A DNA stretch of 64,000 nt from Typha latifolia (taxonomy: Eukaryota > Streptophyta > Magnoliopsida > Poales > Typhaceae). The stretch lies in the NCBI GenBank assembly GCA_019914945.1, contig CM034109.1:6200001-6264000 (forward strand), in the 5' to 3' direction. Both the position numbers and the translations under genes were made by a program. Of this stretch, positions 56,712 through 64,000 are shown piece by piece. Numbering within the stretch: the stretch's first letter is position 1; every line of letters starts with the position of its first letter. A model generated the notes under the pieces. That model had not been told where the DNA came from, did no database searches, and was given only the letters and a program-made list of their open reading frames with translations.

Positions 56712-58867
56712 ATGGGTGATGATAGCATGGAGATATTTCCTAAAGATGGAGAAAATATTTCTGAGGAGGTTCCTCCTCCCATAGTTGGTGGAGAGAATTC
56801 TAGTAGTAAAAGAAATAGAAAACAAACCTCTAGTGTTTGGGAAGTGTTTACGGAGCTACCAAAAGGAGAAGATGGGTTAAAGAGAGCCACATGTAAATTG
56901 TGTGGTGTTATATACATATCAGATAGTAAGTATGGGACTGGAAATATGAAACGTCATATACCTGTATGCCCAAAGTTGAAAACTAAAGATATAGGCCAAT
57001 TATTCCTTGCCAAATCAGAAGGATCAATGTCTTTACAAGTTTCTAAGTTTGATCAGGAGAAATACCGTGAATTGATGACAATGACAATTGTTAAGCATAA
57101 ATTGCCTTTTCAATTTGTTGATTATGAAGGAGTTAGAATATTGCACAGTTACTTATGTGATAAGGTCAAACATATCACTAGAAATACAGCTAAGGCAGAT
57201 GTTTTGAAAATGTACAAAAGGGAGAAGAATAAACTCAAAGATTGGTTACATTCTATTCCTGGAAAAATCAGTTTAACATCTGACTTGTGGACCTTCATAA
57301 CCACTGATGGTTATCTATGTCTCACGGCACACTTTGTTGATGAAAATTGGGTATTACAAAAAAAAATTATAAATTTTTGTGCAATGCCAACCCCACACAC
57401 TGAAATAGCTTTGTCTGATAAGATTTATACATTGTTGACTGAATAGGGTGTAGAAAAAAATGATTTGTTTGTTGAGTTGTTGATGAGCCAACTTATGTTG
57501 AATGATGCTTTATTATATGATGGTGATTTCTTTCATGTTCGTTGTTGTGCTCATATTCTTAACTTAATAGTGCAAGAAGGTCTGAAAGAAATAGATGATT
57601 CTGTATTCAAAATCAGATAAAGTATAAAATATGTTAAGGGGTCACAAGTCAGAAAACAGAGATTTGCTGAGTGTGTTAAACAAGTTTCTTTAAATAGCAG
57701 TAAAGGATTAAGACAAGATGTTCCTACAAGATGGAATTCAACTTACTTAATGCTTGACAGTGCTATTTTATATCGCCGTGCATTTCTTCATTTATAATTG
57801 AGTGATTCAAATTACAAGTATTGTCCATCACAAGAAGAATGGGGTAAAGCTGAAAAGATTTGCAAATTTTTGAAGTTGTTTTATGATGTTACATCTCTAT
57901 TTTCTGAATCTATATACCCTACAGCAAATTTGTACTTTCCTAAGGTGGTTTTGATCCAATTGAATATATTGGAAGGTATGCGAAGCTCAGATAATTTTAT
58001 TAGTCATATAGCCACACAGATGAATGTGAAATTTGAAAAATATTGGAAACAATACAGTATTATTTTGGCGATAGCTATCATTCTAGATCCACGATTCAAA
58101 ATACATTTTGTGGAATTCTCATGCAACAAACTCTATGGCTCTTCTTATGAGATGATAAAGATCCGCGAGAAGTTGTTTGCTCTTTTTGATTACTATGTTC
58201 AGAATACTTCTAAAGTTTCCAATGTGACATCTTCAGCTACTTTATGTAAAGTTTCAAATGATACTGAAGATAACAACTCTATGATGAAGGTAATTTAATA
58301 CCATTAGTATGTTTTTATCATTATATTTTTTTAATATTTTTTATATATTCAGAATAATAATTCTTTTTTTTATGTAGGAGTTTGATTCATTTGAGAGTTT
58401 TGAGTTTGTGAGCAAATCACAAAAGTCACAATTTGAATTGTATCTTGAAGAGCCTCGAATTGATCGAAGTTCTAAATTGGATATTCTTAATTATTGGAAA
58501 TCCAATTAATTTCGATATCCAGATCTTTCTCTCATGGCATGTGATATATTAAGTATTCATATCTCCACAGTTGCTTCTGAATCTGCATTTAGTGTTGGTG
58601 GTAGAGTACTTGATCAATATAGAAGTGCTTTAAAGTCTGAAACTGTGGAAGCTTTAATTTATACTCGAGATTAGTTGTTTCATACTAGAGGTAAGTATAT
58701 TATTATTTTTATATAAATATTAAAAAAGTTTAGTCTACTAATTATTTTATCATATTATGATAGACAATTTGATAGCATTGGAAGAGCTAACGGAAGATAT
58801 TACAAATTTGGACTTAATAGCTAATGCAAGTGAAGTTGTAGAATCTGGTGAATGCTCAAATGCATAA
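56712..58867 (+). pseudogene. hAT transposase (BED zinc finger, RICESLEEPER-like), three exons, five nonsense codons
   Basis: Exons 56712-58289, 58378-58690 and 58764-58867 have GT-AG borders and join to 665 codons without any frameshift. Domains: BED zinc finger (C61, C64, H82, C86); the core region with SLTSDLWTF; a later FHVRCCAHILNLIVQEGL stretch; VPTRWNSTYLML; and a C-terminal dimerisation region with STVASESAFSVGGRVL. Five in-frame stops break it, at 57444 (TAG), 57618 (TAA), 57795 (TAA), 58507 (TAA) and 58672 (TAG). It probably once mobilised its own element and short relatives such as 3027-4305. An acceptor-like TTTTAG just before the ATG hints at a 5' leader intron. Confidence 0.88.
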
Positions 58868-58999
58868 ATCTAAATCCGATGAATGCTCATTAACTAATGT
58901 AAGTAAAGTTTTGTATATATCTTATATTTTAGATGTTTACTTTTTGTTCTTTTTGGCAGGGTCGTGATATTTGGAGATGGAGAGCTTAATGATAGTGTT

Positions 59000-59440
59000 T
59001 GCATATTTCAAACTATTTGTAATTTGTAATGGATTGTAAACTCTAAATTTTGTTCTAATTATCATGGGATTGTATGGACTTTGTTGGAACTTTATTTTAA
59101 ACTATATTGTATGGACTTTTGTTATGTTAAATTATTAGGATTGTAATTTTGATATTGTATAAGTTTTAAGTTGGAAATGTATTATTTTGTTTGTATGAAT
59201 GTATGATACACTTTTTTGAGATTTGGAACTTTGTTCTAAACTCTATTGTATGGGCTTTGTTATGATGAATTATTAGGATTGTAATTTTGATATTGTATAA
59301 GTTTTGAGTTGGAAATATATTATTTTGTTTGTATGAATGTATGTATACTTTTTGAAAATTGAAATTTTGTTCTAAACTCAATTGGATGAGTTTTATTATG
59401 ATGAATTATTAGGATTGTAATTTTAATATTGTATGAATTA
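59000..59440. repeat. Tandem repeat of about 137 bp, three units
   Basis: The phrase ATTAGGATTGTAATTTT starts at 59134, 59272 and 59408, giving periods of 138 and 136 bp. The block between includes ATTATTTTGTTTGTATGAAT in each complete unit. It lies at the 3' side of the hAT transposase gene. Confidence 0.85.
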
Positions 59441-60239
59441 TTATGATTGTATTTGTGTAATACATCATTTATATATAATAAATCAGTAAATATTAAATTT
59501 TATATATAATTTGTATTAAACGGGTTAGACGGGTCGTGTTAACGTGTCGGGTTAACACGACCCGTTTAAGTATACGGGTTAGACAGGTTTGTGTTAGTGT
59601 GTTGTGTTAACTTGACCCGTTTATTAAACAGGTTAGGCGGGTCGTGTCGTGTTACCCGTTTATCAATCGGGTCGTGTTCGTGTTTACTAAATGCAACCCA
59701 TTTATTAATCGGGTCGTGTTCGTGTCAAGGTAATGTTGACCCGACCCGAACCCGCTTAACCCGACCCGATTGCCACCCCTACATGGGCGTGCACGTGCCC
59801 GTGCCGAGCGGGGGCGTTACAGAGAGAAAGGTAGAGAGAGAGATAAAGAGAGAAAGAGAGAGAGAAGCTCACCGACGTTAGTGGAGGTGGCGGCGGTAGC
59901 GATTAGAGTGAGAGAGAAGGGGTGTTTGAGAGAGAAAGAGAGAGAAAGAGAGAGAGAAGCGGTGGGGAGGGGGCTGCAGCGGCGGTGGCGGCAGGGGCCC
60001 ACCGCGCCAGCTGGCTCGGCCAGGTTGGCCGGGCTGGTGCTTGGGGCGCATGGCGCCCATCTCTGCTGCCACTGCATGGCACGAGCCAGCTGTTAAAAAA
60101 TAATTAAACTTAATTAATTTGACGAGAGGTGGGCAGTTTGATGAGATGTCTTATTGTGCATGAGATGTTGCAAGTATGAAGGCTAGAAATGAACAAATCT
60201 TCTGGCAAAAGTACCCTACCATGCAATAAATAATGTTCA

Positions 60240-60790
60240 AGACTACCACTCTGACAATGGAGGAAATCCGACATCACCAAAAGGCGCCGGTGGTACATGC
60301 TAGAAGAAGAGGAGGCTATATGTGGATAGACCCAACTAAGAATGCTATTAAGATCAACTCTAATGGGTCATTTTTAATAACACTCCAACTCAGTGGGTAT
60401 AAGGTTTGTTGCTAGGACTAGCAAATGAGAGGTCTTTTTTGCTAGTGCTCTCAATATTTGGCAACTGATGAGAAAGACTTGAAGAACATGATGCTTGAAG
60501 TGGGTTCTAAAATTTTGGCCAAACTCTTATGTCAACAAGCTCATATACCTTGGCAAGTCAAACATATATGACATTTTTACTCTTTTTCCATTTTGAATTC
60601 TTTATATGTCCTTTTTTACTATTTTTGGGAGCTAATCATATGATCAATTGGTTAGCTTAACAAGGAAGAGAATATGGCGGTTCATTGGATGGCTTATGTA
60701 CCCTCTGAACTTCATAGTTTGGTATATAGGGGGATATTTCATATATCTCGTTAGATACTTAAAGTTTTGTGCTCTTTAAGGATTAAATGC
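60240..60790 (+). pseudogene. LINE RNase H domain remnant
   Basis: Plus-strand translation gives PTKNAIKINSNGSF near 60330, the start of the RNase H-like domain found at the end of plant L1 ORF2. EENMAVHWMAYVPSEL near 60670 corresponds to its usual end. Stops and frame changes lie between. The domain continues to about 60790, after which no LINE sequence is recognised. Confidence 0.6.
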
Positions 60791-61391
60791 TAATTTTACT
60801 AAAAAATAAAAATAATGTAATACTAAATGAGAAGGTAATGACTATTAATAGGGGCAAAAAAATGAGAGAAGGGAATATGATACACATTAATGAAGCCATA
60901 ATATATGTTATTTATTTTCCCCGTGAAAATTAGTAATGCATAGTTTTCAACCCAATAACTATAAGACTAAGCAAAACCTAAATTGATTGGGTCTTCCATC
61001 CATCTAGCCGGTGGAGTTCAAGTTTGGAATTCTCTTGTCAACCAACTCTAATAGAGTTAGTAGGTACTCTTCCCCATGACCAAAGTGGTCATGGGATTTG
61101 ACTCCAACTCTAAATAATTATTATGGAAAGAACTGTTTAGTGGTTGATGGCTCGATAATGAGATTGGCTTAGAGGAGTAGCTCGGCTGTGTGATGGTTTG
61201 GAACAATATTTCAGCGATGTTTAGTTTGTAGTAATAGTTCAGTGATGCACCCGGCTTAAAGTCTAAACTAGGCGGCTTAGTATATTGGCAAAAACTTGAT
61301 GGGGCTTTAGTGCCTTTGTATTCAAGAAATATTGGCTCTTTGTATGGCCCATATTTATCTTGCCTGTGGACTTTTAATGATAAAAAAAAGG
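60791..61391. other. Intergenic spacer, nothing recognised
   Basis: Mixed AT-rich DNA between a LINE remnant and a MITE-like element. No gene or structured repeat was identified. Confidence 0.5.
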
Positions 61392-61755
61392 ATTTAATAC
61401 ATTTTAAATCCTTGTACTTATACCAAAAATCACTTTACCCTTTTGTATTTCAGAAAGTCTCAAATCAGTCCCTATACTTATAACTAAAATGAAACCGCTA
61501 GTTTTTTCTGTTAAACTTAAATAAATGACGTCAAAATAACTAAAATATCCCTATTGTGCTTGTTAAAGAAGACATACATATTTTAATATAAAATTATCAG
61601 AATAGCCATAGTACTCGGTTAAATTTAATAAAAAAATTAATTATCTCACTTTAGTCATAAATACACAAAGTCTAGTTGAATACTATTTTTTTTTGTATAG
61701 GGATAAAATAATTTTAGGCATAAGTGCGTGCAGAAGTAGAATGTATTAAACTAAA
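61392..61755. repeat. MITE-like foldback upstream of the UBX gene
   Basis: The left arm (TTTAATACATTTTAAATCCT, then ACTTATACCAAAAATCA) pairs with the right arm inverted (GTTTAATACATTCTACTTCT, then ACTTATGCCTAAAATTA). Non-coding. It ends about 170 bp before the predicted start codon of the UBX-domain gene. Confidence 0.6.
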
Positions 61756-61922
61756 TAAATGAAGTTTGGAATTCTCTTTTCTTTTCTCTTAATTAAGTTT
61801 TCCGGTTACATCTCATACATGCCTTCATGAGAAGATAATCGGCTGTAGATTCGTAGGCTTTTAAATACCATCTCGATCACCAAAGTTTTCTTTCCGTAAG
61901 CCGAGAGGAAGCACCGAGATCC
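61756..61922 (+). promoter_or_regulatory. Proximal promoter and leader of the UBX-domain gene
   Basis: A TATA-like TTTTAAATA lies at 61859-61867, about 55 bp before the predicted ATG at 61923, which has a favourable context (ATCCATGG). This spacing would leave only a very short 5'UTR. The evidence is sequence pattern only. Confidence 0.35.
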
Positions 61923-63680
61923 ATGGAAACACGGCAAGAGAAGGTTTCTTTCATCTCGCCTTCCAAAACACTTCGATCTGTATAAAGTTGCTATTTTTTT
62001 TGTTGTTGTTGTTGTTCTCTGCTCGTGTTGTTTTCCGCTGTTTCAATAAGATTGTTATCTATCGTCTGTGGCAATCATCTTGGTTTTGTGAATTCTGATG
62101 AAGTTTTGGAGGACCTTTCTTTTGGGGAGGGAGTGCAGAGTTGATGCTTTAAGGTCTCTGAAACAATCCGTGTTTGCGTCGATGAAGGGTTTAGTTATTT
62201 GGGCAATAAAGAAGAGTTGTTTCATTTGGGGTTTTGAAAATGTTTTGGTCTTTGGGTGGTTTAGATCTCTTATAGATATTCCTGGCTGGAGAATTTAGAT
62301 GCTATTGCTTTGGAGCCAGAACCTACACCACTGACAACTTGATTCATATTTCTTGTGGAAATTTTGGGTTTTGGATGAAAGAAATTCTGCACACTAAGTT
62401 GGGATCTTGTTTCCCGACTGTCAAATCTGCTATTATCTTCAAATAAATTTTACTGCCAGATATATGGTGGACAGTGAGTTGATACCTCCTACGACATCTT
62501 GAGAGAACAGTTTGACCTTATTCCATGAGTCATATGAAGGACAAGATGATGTTAACTATCAGAAGAGTTGTTGCAATTAGTAGCATAGTAGTTGTAAGGA
62601 TATGTTACTTTCTGGAGCTTTTTGGTCAAGCCATTCAGCTAAGACTCTTAGGACTGATTTGGAAGATAAACAATATGGGTGGTTTGGAAGAAAGAATTGA
62701 AAAGCTAATGTATGAAGAAAACTTAACATGGGCAAGTATTCATTACTTTTTACATATTGGTTGGCTTTTATCGAACTGAGCTGCCTAAAGATTTCTGCAC
62801 TTCTGTCTACTTCTGAACCTATCTAGTAATTAGTTAACATTCATGTCTTTCAGAGTTGAAATATATATGTACTTGTAGGGTTCTGCAGAATATAGAATGG
62901 GATTGATATCTTATTGTCTATGTAAACATTCATGGCTTTCTGGTTTATTTTATATCTAATAACTCCAGCATATTTTTCCGAGAAACTTCCAGGACAAGCT
63001 TTCAGCTATAGCAGAAGAACTTGGTCATGAAATATGTGTATTTACAAACTCAGCAAACTCTCCAGCACCCAACGAAATGCCTGTTCCTGCTGAAGGTATA
63101 TATCCCTTACTAGTTTTTTCTGAATACCTGATCTATGTGAGGTCTTTGCATCATATATCAGATAAGCCAAATTGGCTTTAGAAATGATTATGTGACTATT
63201 TGACATTGTTTATTTAGATCTTGGTGAATAATACTCTTTTGGTTGAACATGCAGAAGAATCAGATGATTTCTATGAGTTTACTCCTGAAGATTATTATCG
63301 GATAATTTCTGACAAAATTGGAGGTAATTACCTTAATTTCAGCAATGAAAAGTTCTTTTGACTTGTTTGATTAAAAAATAGATTGTTCTTTAACTGTTTA
63401 CTTATTCTCAGGATTTTAGTATGTTGGATTTCCTCTATTGGCATGCAAAACTTATCTTCTTATTATGTGGGTTCAAAGTGTGATCCTAGAAATGTTTGAG
63501 AAAATTTTGTTCTGCCTACAGACCTCTTCATTTTCAAAATTAATTATACGATTTCAATTCTTTGATTACTTTTGCTATCTGACTGATACAATGAAATTAT
63601 ACACAGCAAAAGCCCAAATTCTGAAGACTCATAAAATGAGGGAAGCAGAAGCTGCTGCTCGCAGAGCAAGAATAACCAAG
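61923..63680 (+). CDS. Plant UBX domain-containing protein (PUX1-like), 5' part; continues past window
   Basis: PUX1-type proteins bind the AAA ATPase CDC48 through a C-terminal UBX domain and regulate its hexamer. Exons with GT-AG borders: 61923-61979 (tentative first exon, METRQEKVSF), 62993-63095 (DKLSAIAEELGHEICVFTN), 63255-63323 (ESDDFYEFTPEDYYRIISD) and 63607-63680 (QILKTHKMREAEAAARRAR). Phases agree across all junctions. The FYEF-x-EDYYR and KxREAEAAARR blocks are the conserved region just before the UBX domain in plant PUX1. The UBX domain itself (RVRFPD-type start) is not in the window and should follow after 64000. The first exon is the least certain part, because this N-terminus is poorly conserved. 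The open frames at 62098-62298 and 62525-62779 lie in intron 1. Confidence 0.8.
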
Positions 63681-64000
63681 GTACAAGTGCAGTCTTACAG
63701 GATTCCTACTCTTGTTCTTATATTGCTGAATTAAACCCTTAATCTTGAAATTAGAGATACTAGTTTGATTTCATAGGTTCCTGCTGAAATTGATGGTGAA
63801 AGTATAACTTGCTTTCCTTTTAACTAATGTGGTAACTGGTAATCAGGTTGTGATGAACTTTGTTATTGCGTGGACAAACATTTGCCTCCGGTTTTGATAT
63901 ATAAATTTCTTACTTAAAGCTTATTCGACATGATATACTTTAGTTTTCTCTTTTGGGATGACAAGATAGGCAGTGGTTTACTTAATGAAGCATGGTTTTC
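63681..64000. other. Intron following the last visible PUX1-like exon
   Basis: It begins with the donor GTACAAG. An acceptor-like TTTCATAG at 63770-63777 is followed by a short open stretch that does not read as UBX sequence, so I treat the whole piece as intron. Confidence 0.5.

Larger units (their letters stand above)
55453..59781 (+). mobile_element. hAT element of about 4.3 kb with decayed transposase
   Basis: The right end is CCCGATTGCCACCCCTA (inverted TAGGGGTGGCAATCGGG). The left arm starts at ATTAATCGGG and lacks the outermost TIR bases, so the left end is deleted. Both arms (55453-55640 and 59515-59781) are full of AACCCG, GGGTCGTGTT and CCCGTTTAA words, matching the arms of 3027-4305 in order. 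It carries a BED-type zinc finger plus hAT transposase gene (56712-58867), a 30-bp minisatellite (55822-55911) and a roughly 137-bp tandem repeat (about 59000-59440). No clear 8-bp TSD remains because of the left truncation. Confidence 0.8.
52808..59821 (+). mobile_element. Solo LTR inserted in an inverted LTR, TSD GAGAG, itself split by a hAT
   Basis: It starts TGTAACAACC and ends GGGGGCGTTACA. GAGAG lies on both sides (52803-52807 and 59822-59826), though in a GA-rich context. LTR body: GC-rich and CT-rich start (52858-53410, including (CT)n at 53180-53212), AT-rich middle (53420-53920), a block conserved with the outer LTR (54640-54775), then a CACTGAGCC/CTCATGA/CCTCAG succession near 55158-55210. 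At about 55452 a hAT element begins; the LTR resumes at 59782. About 100 or more bases present in the outer LTR are missing at the left junction. No retrotransposon coding region follows. Confidence 0.75.
50245..60090 (-). mobile_element. Minus-oriented gypsy-type LTR, split by a second LTR
   Basis: The segment begins TGTAACACCC (the inverted form of an LTR end GGGTGTTACA) and reads, on minus, as a relative of the LTR at 52808-59821. 51130-51260 is a near-identical inverted copy of 54645-54770. 50740-50760 and 51960-52010 also match inverted to 55130-55160 and 53920-53970. 51860-51890 (ACATGCATGTACATAAATAT) mirrors 54060-54090. The LTR stops at 52802 in a GA-rich tract, is interrupted by the second LTR, and resumes at 59827-60090. 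Its outer right end is degraded and no outer TSD was found. No gag-pol sequence adjoins it. Confidence 0.7.

Noticed and set aside
62098..62779. Two plus-strand frames (66 and 84 codons) as coding exons of the UBX gene
   Set aside because: No similarity to UBX proteins, and flanking conserved exons join in phase without them.

Overview
This is a nuclear chromosome segment from a flowering plant. Four protein-coding gene loci are interrupted by GT-AG introns, and long AT-rich gaps are packed with decayed plant transposons. I cannot name the species. The four host or host-like genes read as ordinary land-plant housekeeping proteins.

Host genes, left to right. (1) A minus-strand PP2A B' (B56) regulatory subunit is cut by the left edge; only its first coding exon (319-1524) is present. 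(2) A minus-strand AUGMIN subunit 6 gene (AUG6) is complete: 13 coding exons from 34364 to 13192 that join in frame to a 719-residue protein. It covers 21 kb because two introns of about 7 to 8 kb have filled with transposons. (3) A minus-strand VPS29 (retromer) gene is complete: three coding exons, 45027 to 42336, 190 residues. (4) A plus-strand UBX-domain gene resembling plant PUX1 starts near 61923 and runs off the right edge before its UBX domain.

Transposons fill most of the rest. By matching terminal inverted repeats (TIRs) and target-site duplications (TSDs) by eye, I delimit several hAT-type elements with 8-bp TSDs: 3027-4305, 10179-10680, 18641-19214, 40423-40998 and 48259-48897. Less certain hAT-like elements lie at 16562-17744, 22686-23202 and 30376-31316. 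A foldback element nested in another foldback (24475-25293 inside 24222-25449) has a perfect 9-bp TSD and looks Mutator-like. A Ty3/gypsy remnant (16382-20200) has two LTRs and a TAATA TSD. A solo LTR occupies 27024-29301. LINE remnants lie at 36500-38830 (reverse transcriptase), 47400-49650 (DUF4283 ORF1 and the start of ORF2) and 60240-60790 (RNase H).

The most striking structure is 50245-60090. A minus-oriented LTR is split by a second, plus-oriented LTR of the same kind (52808-59821, GAGAG TSD). That second LTR is itself split by a hAT element (about 55453-59781). The hAT carries a full-length three-exon transposase whose frame is intact except for five in-frame stop codons. The short element at 3027-4305 has the same arms as this hAT and looks like its non-autonomous derivative.

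I found no CRISPR array, tRNA or rRNA gene, and no evidence for a gene system of a wholly new kind. The novelty here is in transposon architecture and its effect on gene structure.
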